Shown here piece by piece: positions 25,928 to 34,500 of a stretch of DNA of 64,000 bases; the first letter of the stretch is position 1, and each line of letters opens with the position of its first letter. Location of the stretch: the NCBI RefSeq assembly GCF_029714325.1, contig NZ_CP121666.1, positions 7,161,001-7,225,000 on the forward strand, written 5' to 3'. The DNA is from Bradyrhizobium sp. CB1717. GTDB lineage: Bacteria > Pseudomonadota > Alphaproteobacteria > Rhizobiales > Xanthobacteraceae. Both the position numbers and the translations under genes were made by a program. The notes under the pieces were generated by a model, which saw only the letters and a program-made list of their open reading frames with translations, had not been told where the DNA came from and searched no databases.

Positions 25928-26608
25928 ATGGACCAGAGGCCTCACGCGCTGGTGACGGGCGCAAGCTCGGGGATTGGTGCAGCGATCGTCGAGCAGTTGC
26001 TGCGCGACGACTGGCGGGTCACCGGGATCAGCCGCCGCCTTGCGACGTTCGACCATCCGGCGTTCGATCATTTGTCGCTCGACCTCGATGATGTCGGCAG
26101 CATTGCCGACGCTGTTGCAGGCTTTGCCCCGACCGCGCTGGTTCATGCCGCGGGGCTGCTCAAGGCCGGCCCGCTCGGATCTCTCGACCATGACGACGGC
26201 GCGGCAATGTGGCGGCTGCATGTCGACGTCGCCGAGCGCCTCGCCAACGCGCTGGCGCCGCGCCTGCCGGACGGCGGACGCATCGTCTTCATCGGCAGCC
26301 GCACCGCATCGGGCGCGGCGGGCCGCGGGCAATATGCCGCGACCAAGGCGGCGCTGGTCGCGCTGGCGCGGTCCTGGGCGCTCGAGCTCGCGCCTCGCGG
26401 CATCACGGTCAACGTCGTCGCCCCCGCCGCAACCGAGACGCCGATGCTGAAGGATCCCTCGCGCGCCAATGTCGCGCCAAGACTGCCGCCGATCGGCCGC
26501 TTCATCCGCCCGGAGGAGGTCGCTAGCGCCGTCGCCTTCCTGCTCTCGACGGAAGCGGCCGCCATCACCGGACAGCAGCTCGTCATCTGCGGCGGCAGCT
26601 CGCTCTAA
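25928..26608 (+). CDS. short-chain dehydrogenase/reductase
   Basis: A 226-residue classical SDR: the cofactor motif TGASSGIG at 10-17, VHAAG near 75 in place of the usual NNAG, a catalytic Ser in IGSRTASGA near 120 and YAATK near 137. The C-terminal PEEVASAVAFLLSTEAAAITGQQLVICGG is typical. It oxidises or reduces a hydroxyl/carbonyl group with NAD(P). It starts five bases after the sialidase-like gene and closes the operon. Its stop overlaps that of the convergent MFS gene by four bases. Confidence 0.88.
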   Translation: MDQRPHALVTGASSGIGAAIVEQLLRDDWRVTGISRRLATFDHPAFDHLSLDLDDVGSIADAVAGFAPTALVHAAGLLKAGPLGSLDHDDGAAMWRLHVDVAERLANALAPRLPDGGRIVFIGSRTASGAAGRGQYAATKAALVALARSWALELAPRGITVNVVAPAATETPMLKDPSRANVAPRLPPIGRFIRPEEVASAVAFLLSTEAAAITGQQLVICGGSSL

Positions 26609-27789
26609 GTGGGAGCTCGAACGCTCCCGGCCGGACGATAGCGGCCGGCAACGATACGGCGGAAGAGCCACAGCACGACGGGACACGCCAGGAGCGCTGC
26701 GGCGCCGAAGTCGAGCGCGGCGCTCGCGGAGCCGAACGACGTCGAGAGCTTGCCGCCGATCGCCGGTCCGGCCAGCATGCCGGCGTAGAAGACCGTGTAG
26801 AATAGTCCCATTCCGATCGGTCGCATTGTCTGGTCGAGCACGCGCGCTGGCAGGCTCATGATCGGCCCGGCAGGCAGGCCGCAGAGGATTCCAAGCGCAA
26901 CGATGATGGGAAGTACCATGCCACTTCGCGACAGAAGAAGCGTCAGGACGGCGAAGGCGATGCAGCCTGTCACGAGGATGGCTTCGCCGCGCCTGGTCCG
27001 ATCGGCGAGGAAGCCGCCGAGCGGAACCGAAAGGGCGGCGAGCCAGAGCACGATACTGACGGTCGATCCGGCTGCGGCACCGGACCAGCCCTGCTCGACA
27101 AGCATCGAGGGGCCGAAACTGAAGATCATCGCAAAGCCGATATTGTAGAGGCACCAGATCAAGCCGGCGGCAATCACGGCGCAGATCGTCTCGGCGCTGA
27201 GGCTGCCGCGCTCGCCGTCCACCGCGGCGGCCGCATCAGGCGCGCGATAGACCAAGGCGATGACGCAGAGCCCGATCAGGATCACCCCTGCGACGGCAAG
27301 ATTGACGGCATGGAGCCCGAGCGCGGTGCCAATGGCTGGCAGAAGCATCAGAGAGAGCGCGATGCCGGCCGGCCAGGAGTTGATGAAAATGGCCATCGCG
27401 GTGGCGATTTCCCGGCCGGCAAACCAGTCCGCGACCATCTTGGTCATGAGAACGTTCAGGAGAACACCGCCGATGCCGGCGATCAGCCGGCCCGCGATCT
27501 GCACGCTCCATGACGCTGACGTGGTCATCAGCAGTTCGCCGGCCAGCATCATCAGGAGTCCGGCGAGGACCGTCGCCTTGTCGCCATAGCGGCGGCCGAT
27601 CGCGCCGCCAGGCAGGGCAAGCGCGGTGCCCGGCGCAAAATAGAGTCCGATCAGAACGCCGATATCGGCCAGGCTCGCGCTCAGGCTCTGGCTGAGCTGC
27701 GGCGCGACGGCGGCGACGCTCTGGAACTGAAAGGCAATGGTGGCACGAGCGACGAACAGAGCAGCAAGGATGGTCCAGCGGCTTCGCAT
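26605..27789 (-). CDS. MFS transporter
   Basis: The product is 394 residues from the ATG at 27789 (MRSRWTILAALFVARATIAF), preceded by GGAG at nine bases. About twelve hydrophobic segments and the loop motif PGGAIGRRYGDKATVLAGLLMML near 60 identify the major facilitator superfamily (cyanate/NarK-like branch). The substrate is unknown. It is convergent with the SDR gene and its upstream side abuts a decayed cyclase gene, so it marks the border of the rearranged peptide-export region. Confidence 0.85.
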   Translation of the reverse strand: MRSRWTILAALFVARATIAFQFQSVAAVAPQLSQSLSASLADIGVLIGLYFAPGTALALPGGAIGRRYGDKATVLAGLLMMLAGELLMTTSASWSVQIAGRLIAGIGGVLLNVLMTKMVADWFAGREIATAMAIFINSWPAGIALSLMLLPAIGTALGLHAVNLAVAGVILIGLCVIALVYRAPDAAAAVDGERGSLSAETICAVIAAGLIWCLYNIGFAMIFSFGPSMLVEQGWSGAAAGSTVSIVLWLAALSVPLGGFLADRTRRGEAILVTGCIAFAVLTLLLSRSGMVLPIIVALGILCGLPAGPIMSLPARVLDQTMRPIGMGLFYTVFYAGMLAGPAIGGKLSTSFGSASAALDFGAAALLACPVVLWLFRRIVAGRYRPAGSVRAPT

Positions 27790-27820
27790 TTGGGATCGCT
27801 CCGATGCCCTCAATTAAGTC

Positions 27821-28370
27821 GTCGGCGGGATATTCTGGTTCAAGCGGAAGGACGAAATCGTCGGCAGGATCGTCTCGGCGCTGCCCGGCCGCGTCGAGGA
27901 CGCGGGCCGCGAGATCGCAAGAGGCAAACAGACCTCGAACATCACGGCCTATGATCTCGTCCTGTTGGGGAACGAGCGATGGCGTCAGCTGACCGTAGCA
28001 AGCATGGATGAGGCGAGAGATTGCTTCACAAAAGCCGTGGGGCTCGATCCAGCCTATGCCCGCGCTCACGCCAATATCGCCTAGACGATCGTCTGCGCCG
28101 CGTTTCTGGAATCACCCGCCGCGCCTTCGCTGGATGATGCGCGTCGCGAGATCGAGATCGCGCTCGATCTCGATGAGAACGATGCCTGGTCGCACGGCGT
28201 CTTCGCCCAGCTTCTTTTCCTGCAAAACCGTGACCAGGAAGCCGAAACCCACTTCAAGCGGGCTCTGGCGCTCAACCCGAACGATGCCGACGTCGCCGCC
28301 GCCTTTGCCAACATCCTGGTCTATTGGGGACATTGGCGGGACGCGCTCACATGGATCAGATCGGCCAAAG
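27821..28370 (+). pseudogene. remnant of an adenylate cyclase/TPR-type protein
   Basis: The plus-strand frame from 27821 reads KDEIVGRIVSALPGRVEDAG, then AYDLVLLGNERW, DPAYARAHANIA, a TAG at 28082-28084, then TIVCAAFLES and DLDENDAWSHGVFAQLLF. This is the C-terminal tetratricopeptide half of rhizobial class III cyclase-like proteins, in which the interrupted position is normally Trp (AWT), so TGG to TAG is the likely change. The cyclase catalytic half is missing. The homology stops near ALTWIRSA at about 28370, exactly where leader-peptide sequence begins on the other strand, indicating a recombination junction. Confidence 0.7.
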
Positions 28371-28415
28371 GCCGCCCGACACGTCGTCCAGCGCGCCATC
28401 GGCGACGGCATCCTT
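28356..28415 (-). pseudogene. double-glycine leader remnant with minimal core
   Basis: The minus strand reads KDAVADGALDDVSGGLWPI and then TGA. This is the last part of the leader family, with a four-residue core LWPI whose final bases and stop come from the decayed cyclase sequence. No start codon or N-terminal leader half is found upstream in this frame. It lies directly after the stop of the intact leader gene at 28417. Confidence 0.6.
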
Positions 28416-28416
28416 T

Positions 28417-28593
28417 CTAGCCGCCGTCGTTTCTGGCAGGCACGCGACCGCCCGACACGTCGTCCAGGGAGCTGTCGCTGAGTGCATCCTTTTCAGACAT
28501 CGAGATTTGGGAGGCTTGCTTGTGAGCGGCGTCCTTGCCGCTCTCGAGAGCTTCGGCTTGCGCCTTGGAATTCGTGTCCTGCTTATTGGTCAT
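28417..28593 (-). CDS. double-glycine leader peptide precursor (leader C)
   Basis: A 58-residue precursor. The leader (residues 1-49) begins MTNKQDTNSKAQAEALESGK, is rich in Gln, Ala, Glu and Ser, and ends DALSDSSLDDVSGG. The predicted core is RVPARNDGG. The double glycine, with hydrophobic residues at -4 and -7 as in bacteriocin-type signals, is the cleavage site expected for a C39 peptidase such as that of the ABC transporter at 32263. CGGAGAT precedes the ATG. It lies downstream of the exporter operon behind its own copy of the 18-bp inverted motif. No modification enzyme is nearby, so the mature product may be unmodified. Confidence 0.75.
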   Translation of the reverse strand: MTNKQDTNSKAQAEALESGKDAAHKQASQISMSEKDALSDSSLDDVSGGRVPARNDGG

Positions 28594-28719
28594 TCTCAAT
28601 CTCCGCTTCAGTTCTTAGCTGCATATGGATACCAAGCGCGCGGGAAAACGGTTTCTCGACATTGCCCTTCGGCTCATGCGCTTGAGCGTGAAAGGTACCG
28701 CCGGCTTCATTGGCGGGCG

Positions 28720-28737
28720 ATACGGCAGATGTCGTAT
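28720..28737. promoter_or_regulatory. 18-bp inverted motif, copy 1
   Basis: ATACGGCAGATGTCGTAT has two imperfect 8-base arms (ATACGGCA and TGTCGTAT, seven of eight pairing) around GA. It lies 127 bases upstream of the leader gene at 28593. Identical copies are at 36669 and 37943. A second shared element, GGAAAACGGTTTC, lies at 28643-28655, nearer the start. Confidence 0.65.
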
Positions 28738-28783
28738 TTCGTCGTCGGCAAGAGGAAATGTCGAAAAAGCGCAGCCTTCGACC

Positions 28784-29347
28784 TCAGTATCTGGCGTCCT
28801 TCACCGCGACGTGCTCGACAATCTTGAGCAGACGGTCAAATCTCTCCCCCGCGATCGACACCTGGTCGAGTACCGCAGGATCAAGCTCGTCCTTCAAACG
28901 CGTCGTCTCGTCACCGAGACCGCTGTCCTGCTCACCGTAGGCCATCCGGCGCTCGGTGGCACGCAGGCGGTCCGACAGCAGGATGGCGAGCGCGCGATAA
29001 AAGCGGCTGGCGAAGGCGTTGTCGGCCGCGAGCTTGCGCAGCAGCATCTGCTTGTCCAGGAACAGCGCGACCGAGTCGACCTTTGCCGCCACGGTCGCGG
29101 ACGGTAGCGCTGAATCAACCAGCGACATCTCGCCGACGAAGTCGCCCGCGCCGACCTGGGCGATCTCGCCGGCCCCGGCGACGCTGACGGCCATGCGCCC
29201 CTGCAGCACCAGGACGATCGCATCGGTTGCCACGCCTTCCTGGATCAGCACCTCCTGTTGCCTGATGCTCCGGCGGGCGCCGGAGCGGGCCATCCAGTCG
29301 ATGTCGGAATCGTTCAGCACGCCGAAGATGAAAAGGACCTTGCGCAT
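28784..29347 (-). CDS. cyclic nucleotide-binding-like domain protein
   Basis: The 187-residue protein has a cNMP-binding beta-roll at about 15-115 (RRSIRQQEVLIQEGVATDAIVLVLQGRMAV then VGAGDFVGEMSLVDSALPSATVAA), followed by helices without an HTH motif. The phosphate-binding cassette normally carries an Arg before AT; here it reads LPSATV, so classical cAMP binding is doubtful. Such stand-alone domains recur beside NHLM-type exporters. It follows the second ABC transporter gene by 12 bases and should belong to the same operon. Confidence 0.8.
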   Translation of the reverse strand: MRKVLFIFGVLNDSDIDWMARSGARRSIRQQEVLIQEGVATDAIVLVLQGRMAVSVAGAGEIAQVGAGDFVGEMSLVDSALPSATVAAKVDSVALFLDKQMLLRKLAADNAFASRFYRALAILLSDRLRATERRMAYGEQDSGLGDETTRLKDELDPAVLDQVSIAGERFDRLLKIVEHVAVKDARY

Positions 29348-29359
29348 GATCGGTGCCCC

Positions 29360-32266
29360 CTAAACCAGTTGACGTTCCGCGAAATCCGCAAAGAGGCCCG
29401 GCTGCGCCATCAGCTCGGCAAAGGTGCCGGTCTGCGCGATCCTGCCGCCGTCGAGCACGACGATGCGGTCCGCCGACTGAACCGTGCTGAGCCGGTGCGC
29501 GATCACGATGCGGGTCAGATTGAGCCGCGATATCGAATCGCTGACGATGGCCTGGGACTGGTTGTCGAGCGCGCTGGTGGCCTCGTCCATCAGCAGGAGC
29601 CGCGGCCGATGCGCGAGCGCCCGCGCGATCAGCAAACGCTGGCGTTGGCCGCCCGACAGCGTGCTGACGCCCTCCGCGACCAGGGTCTGCATGCCCATGG
29701 GCATGGCCTCGAGGTCGCGGTCGAGTCCCGCCAGCCGCGCGATCTCCCAGGCCTGGTCGATCGACAGCTGGGCCGCGCCGCAGATGTTGTCATAGATGCT
29801 GCCGGAGGCGAGCCTGGAGTTCTGCAGGACGACGCCGACATCGCGGCGCAGCAGTCCAAGGTCGATGGTCTCGAGCGACTTGCCGTCGACGAAGATGACG
29901 CCGGACGCCGGCCTCTCGAATCCGAGCAGCAGCCGGAACAGCGTCGACTTCCCGCTGCCCGAGGGGCCGACAATGGCGAGATATTCGCCCTTGCGCACGG
30001 CGAGGTTGATATCGTCGAGGATCAGCGGTCCGCTGTCGCCGTAGCGGAACGACACATTGGCAAACTCGATCGCGCCGCTGATTTCCCCGACCGATTTGCG
30101 GTCGTCGCCGATCTCGGTCGCCGCCGCGATGATCGGCCTCAGCCGCTCGATCCGGGGGATTGCGACCAGCAGCTCCCCGATCGCCGCCGCCCACTCGCCG
30201 ATCGCAGCGAGCGCAAGCCCGAACGCCGCGTAAAACGCCAGGAACGTGCCGAGATCATGCTGCAGCCTGAGGCTCGACACGTTCTCGGCGAGGGCAAAGA
30301 TGAGCAGCGTCGCCAGAGCGGGAAACGCTGCCTCTAGGCTCTTCTGAAGGTTTCCGAGCTGCTGCGAGGCGATGAAATTGCGCTTCTGCTCGCAGAAGCG
30401 TTCGACCCAGATCGCGAGCGCGTGCATGGTCGCATTGGCGATCCGCAATTTCCCGACGCCGGTGAGAAACTGCAGGACCAGTCCCTCCAGCCGCCCCTGC
30501 AGATAAAGGCTGGCGCGCTCCTTCGGCAGCCGGGCGAGGTTGATCGCCACCACCATGGCAACGCGCAGCCCTGCGAGGACAGCGGCGACCATGCCCAGCC
30601 TGAGATCGAGGTACAGCATCACGGCGAAGCTGAAGGCGCAGGAGATCAGCGCCAGAAAGCCGCGAACCGCCCGGCCGGTGACGATGCTGCGTACGGCTTC
30701 GATGCCGAGCGCCCGGTCCGCGAGATCGCCGACGGAGAAGTCACGGAAGAAGGCGGCCGGCATCCGCAGCAGGCGGTCGACGATCGCCGATTGCAAGGCA
30801 AAGTCCAGCCGGCTCTCCAGCCGGAGCATGGCGATGCCCTGCATCAACTGAAACCCGCCTGACACCAGCGTGACGACAATGAGTGCGATGGTGCAGATCA
30901 GGACCTGGTCAGCCTCGGCGCGCGGGAGCACGGAATCGATCAGCAGCTTGACGACCAGCGGGGTCGCCAATGCGAGCAGGCCGAGGCAGAGGGCGGCGAG
31001 CGTGATCCGCAGGACATCGGCCCGGACGGTCGCGGCGACGAACGTCAGGAGATCGCGGATCCCCAGGGCGCGCGACGGCAGCGGGCGATAGAACATTACC
31101 GCCTCGGGGGCGAGTTCGGCGGCGATCGCGCGCGTCAGCTCGCGGCGCGCTCCGGTCACGGGATCGACGATGATGTGGCGGCCGCCCGCCGCCGGCAATA
31201 CAGCGACCGCCCGCCGCTCTTCGCCGAGACATGCGACGAACGGGCCGGAGCTGTTGGTCCACCAGTCGGCCCGCAGCAACAGGCGTCGCGCGCGCACCCG
31301 CGAGGCCCGCGCGATCCGCATGGCGTCGGCGAGATCGTCGCGGCCGGTCAGCATGCCGGGCGGAGCCTTCAGCGAAATGCCCATGACGTCTGCGACCTCG
31401 CGGCAGGCGGTGAGCAGACCGCCCGCGCCGACCGCACCGGCCTGCAACGATCCGGGCCCGGCGGCGATGATGCCGGCGAGGCGGCTGACGATGCCGGTGG
31501 TCCGCAGCCGGTTGAGATCCGACCGCAGGCGCAGGCGCTCAGCCTCGGCACGAGCCTCCTCGTCGAGCTTGCGACACAGGCTCGCCATGACGCCTGCGTG
31601 AAATCGATCGAGCGCGGCCCAGATCTCGTCGAACGGAAACGCCGCGCTCTCCCGAACCTCCAGCGTCGCCTCCTCGCGGGCGACAATCCACGTTCCCGGC
31701 GGCATCGGAATGGGACATTCTCGCGCGCCATGGGACTCCGGCATCTCCATCACGCCGACGGCGCCATGCACGATTTCGATCCAGCCGACATGCCGGCCGG
31801 CGAGCCGCAGAATGTCGCCGGATGCCAGGGCATGGCGCGAGCCGATCGCCGCCTGCTGCACGACCGCGCCCGGAGGAGACGCCGCGATGATGTCCGACAC
31901 GCGCGCGGCCCAGGCGTCGATGGCGCTGCGATCGCCGAAACGGCCACGGTGGTCGATCACGATTTCGGTGTCGAGACCGCCGACCGCGACCACCGCCGCC
32001 GGTGCTCCGCTCGGATCGTTGATCGCGGGCAGGCCGAAAACCACGCCGCCCTGCTCGATGCGGAACAGATGGTGCCGCCGGCTCGGCTCGCCGTCAGCGC
32101 CCTGCCTGACGGCGAACAGGTCGACATAGCCGCGCACGACATGCAGGACGAGATCGACGTCGTCGACCGGCAACGGCCGATGGCTCTCGAGCGCCACTGG
32201 CGTGGACGCCGCGATCCGGTGGCGAGGCACGGTTTCGAGCGACGGCGGCTGGTAGGCGCTGCTCAT
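29360..32266 (-). CDS. NHLM-type peptide exporter, second ABC transporter
   Basis: At 968 residues it matches the length of the NHLM microcin-type ABC2 subunit. Residues 1-400 are soluble; the stretch near 300-395 (VAVLPAAGGRHIIVDPVTGARREL) resembles a C39 peptidase fold without its Cys and His. Membrane segments start near 418. The ATPase domain has Walker A GPSGSGKS at 767, signature LSGGQRQR near 870, Walker B LLLMDEATSALD near 890 and AHRLST near 923. It probably forms a heteromeric or tandem exporter with the upstream peptidase transporter, whose stop it overlaps by four bases. Confidence 0.88.
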   Translation of the reverse strand: MSSAYQPPSLETVPRHRIAASTPVALESHRPLPVDDVDLVLHVVRGYVDLFAVRQGADGEPSRRHHLFRIEQGGVVFGLPAINDPSGAPAAVVAVGGLDTEIVIDHRGRFGDRSAIDAWAARVSDIIAASPPGAVVQQAAIGSRHALASGDILRLAGRHVGWIEIVHGAVGVMEMPESHGARECPIPMPPGTWIVAREEATLEVRESAAFPFDEIWAALDRFHAGVMASLCRKLDEEARAEAERLRLRSDLNRLRTTGIVSRLAGIIAAGPGSLQAGAVGAGGLLTACREVADVMGISLKAPPGMLTGRDDLADAMRIARASRVRARRLLLRADWWTNSSGPFVACLGEERRAVAVLPAAGGRHIIVDPVTGARRELTRAIAAELAPEAVMFYRPLPSRALGIRDLLTFVAATVRADVLRITLAALCLGLLALATPLVVKLLIDSVLPRAEADQVLICTIALIVVTLVSGGFQLMQGIAMLRLESRLDFALQSAIVDRLLRMPAAFFRDFSVGDLADRALGIEAVRSIVTGRAVRGFLALISCAFSFAVMLYLDLRLGMVAAVLAGLRVAMVVAINLARLPKERASLYLQGRLEGLVLQFLTGVGKLRIANATMHALAIWVERFCEQKRNFIASQQLGNLQKSLEAAFPALATLLIFALAENVSSLRLQHDLGTFLAFYAAFGLALAAIGEWAAAIGELLVAIPRIERLRPIIAAATEIGDDRKSVGEISGAIEFANVSFRYGDSGPLILDDINLAVRKGEYLAIVGPSGSGKSTLFRLLLGFERPASGVIFVDGKSLETIDLGLLRRDVGVVLQNSRLASGSIYDNICGAAQLSIDQAWEIARLAGLDRDLEAMPMGMQTLVAEGVSTLSGGQRQRLLIARALAHRPRLLLMDEATSALDNQSQAIVSDSISRLNLTRIVIAHRLSTVQSADRIVVLDGGRIAQTGTFAELMAQPGLFADFAERQLV

Positions 32267-34488
32267 TCGCCCGACACCAGCTGGACATATTCACCGCCCT
32301 CGGCGAGCAGCTCCTGATGCGTCCCCCGCTGCACCACGCGTCCGTTGCTCATCACCAGGATCTCGTCACAGTCGCGGATCGTGCTGAGCCGGTGCGCGAC
32401 GATGATGCAGGTGCATCCCCGGCGCCGGAGATTGTCGTCGATCGCCTTCTCGACGATCGGGTCCAGCGCCGAGGTCGCCTCGTCGAGGATCACCACGGAG
32501 GGATTGCCGGCGAGCGCGCGTGCGATCTCGAGCCGCTGGCGCTGGCCGCCGCTGAAATTCCTGCCGTCCTCGGCGACGTGGCAATCGTAATTGCCGGCAC
32601 GGACCGCCACCTCCTCGTGGACCAGCGCATCCTTGAGCGCCCGGGACACGCCTGCCTCGGCCACGGTGTCGTCCCAGAGCGTGAGGTTGTCGCGGGCCGT
32701 GCCTTCGAACAGCAGGATCTCCTGATCGACATAGGCGACGGAGTTGGTGAAGATCTCCTGAGGGATCTCGGCCAGCGGCCAGCCGTCGATGCGGATGTCG
32801 CCGGACCACGGCCGGTAGAGGCCGCTGATCAGCCGGCCGATGGTGGATTTTCCGCTGCCCGATCCGCCAACCAGCGCCACCCGGCGGCCGGGCTCGACGA
32901 GCAGCGAGAAATCCTCGATCAACGGCGGCTCGAGCGCGGAATAGCCGAACGAGACGTTCTTCAGCTCGACCCGTCCCGACAATTTCGCGGGCATGCGCGC
33001 GGGCGCGCGCTCGATCGGCACCAGCGGACGCGCGGGATAGTTGAAGACATCCTCGATCCGGAACAGATTGCCCTTGATCGCCAGGAAGGCGGAGGCTTGC
33101 TGCACAAGCGCGTTGACCGGCTCGACCAGGCTTGCGAGCAGCGCCTGCAACGCGACAAGGCCGCCGATGGTCAATGCACCGTCGACGATGCGCAAGCCGC
33201 CGACACCGAGCACGATCGCGGTGGTCAATCCGGTCAGGAAGATCGGGCAGACGTCGAGGAAGGTGGCGTAGACGCCGAGCTCGCGCTCGGCGTTCAGCAC
33301 CTTGGCCTGAAACCCCGCCCAGCGCGCGAAGGCATCGTCCTCCAGGCCGCCGGCCTTGATCGTCTCGATGGTGCGGATGATCTCGATGGTGCTTCCGTTC
33401 AGCTTGGCGCGCTCGATGACCAGCTTGCGGTTGATATCCTCGCGCTGGCGGGCGACCAGCCTGAGGACGACGACGTTGAGCAGGGCCATGGCGATGCTGA
33501 TCGCGGCCAAGAGCGTGTCGTAGAACGCCATCGTGACGGCGATGAAGACGACCGAGATCAGGTTCAGCGCGTTGGCAGCCACGCCGTTGGAAAGCAGCTG
33601 GGCGATCTGCTCGCTGGCGGCGATGCGGTTGGCGAGATCTCCCGAATGGCGCTGGGTGAAGAACTCCATCGGCAGCGTCAGGACGTGCCACAGCAACTGG
33701 CTGACCATCGTCACCGTCAGCTTGGTCTGGATGCGCAGCAGCAGCGACTGTTGAAACGCCGTGATCAGCGCCCGCGCCGCGGCCGTGATCGCCATGCCAA
33801 TCAGCAAGGGCGTGAACCAGCCCTCGACATGCCGGACCAGGACGTCGTCGACGAAGATCTTCGCGAAGGTCGGGACCAGGATGGTGGGCACCACGAGCGC
33901 CATGCTGAGCCCTACCAGCAGCAGCACCGCCCACAACGAATTCGCCAGCCGCCGCACCAGCAGCGGAAGAAAATCCGGTTCGCGCCCGCCCGGCTCGAAT
34001 TCGGGTCCCGGCTCCATCGCCAGCACGACGCCGGTGAAGGCGGCGTCGAACTCGTCGTGACCGACCTTGCGGCGCCCCGTCGAGGGATCGTTGACATAGG
34101 CGTAGTTCGAATCCAGCCTCTCCAGAACCACGAAGTGGTTGAAGTTCCAATGGATGATCGACGGCATCGGCAACTCGTGGAGGGTTGCGGGCTCTTTCCT
34201 GAAGCCCTTAGCCGTCAATCCGAAGGCTCTCGCGGCCTTCAGAACGTTACTGGCCTTGCTGCCGTCGCGGGAGACGCCGCATGCCTCGCGCAACTTTTCC
34301 AGCGGCACCCACCGACCGTGATAGGCCAGGATCATCGCAAGCGAGGCGGCGCCGCATTCAAGCGCTTCCATCTGGAATACCGTGGGCGTGACCCAGCGCC
34401 GCCGCCCTGGCAGCGGAATACGCCCGATCCAGTTGCCGAGGCGATCGAGGAGCGGCGGCTGGGCGTCGGTTTGGCGCGATGCGGTCAT
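32263..34488 (-). CDS. NHLM-type peptidase/permease/ATPase ABC transporter (PCAT)
   Basis: The protein is 741 residues. An N-terminal C39 peptidase has the complete site: oxyanion Gln39 and Cys45 in QMEALECGAASLAM, His118 in NFNHFVVL and Asp134 in VNDPSTG. Six membrane segments follow (about 165-440), then an ATPase with Walker A GGSGSGKS at 541, signature FSGGQRQR, Walker B VVILDEATSALD and AHRLST. It cleaves double-glycine leaders and exports the core peptide across the inner membrane. The leader genes at 28417 and 36288 are the evident substrates. Confidence 0.92.
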   Translation of the reverse strand: MTASRQTDAQPPLLDRLGNWIGRIPLPGRRRWVTPTVFQMEALECGAASLAMILAYHGRWVPLEKLREACGVSRDGSKASNVLKAARAFGLTAKGFRKEPATLHELPMPSIIHWNFNHFVVLERLDSNYAYVNDPSTGRRKVGHDEFDAAFTGVVLAMEPGPEFEPGGREPDFLPLLVRRLANSLWAVLLLVGLSMALVVPTILVPTFAKIFVDDVLVRHVEGWFTPLLIGMAITAAARALITAFQQSLLLRIQTKLTVTMVSQLLWHVLTLPMEFFTQRHSGDLANRIAASEQIAQLLSNGVAANALNLISVVFIAVTMAFYDTLLAAISIAMALLNVVVLRLVARQREDINRKLVIERAKLNGSTIEIIRTIETIKAGGLEDDAFARWAGFQAKVLNAERELGVYATFLDVCPIFLTGLTTAIVLGVGGLRIVDGALTIGGLVALQALLASLVEPVNALVQQASAFLAIKGNLFRIEDVFNYPARPLVPIERAPARMPAKLSGRVELKNVSFGYSALEPPLIEDFSLLVEPGRRVALVGGSGSGKSTIGRLISGLYRPWSGDIRIDGWPLAEIPQEIFTNSVAYVDQEILLFEGTARDNLTLWDDTVAEAGVSRALKDALVHEEVAVRAGNYDCHVAEDGRNFSGGQRQRLEIARALAGNPSVVILDEATSALDPIVEKAIDDNLRRRGCTCIIVAHRLSTIRDCDEILVMSNGRVVQRGTHQELLAEGGEYVQLVSGE

Positions 34489-34500
34489 GTGCTGGCGATC

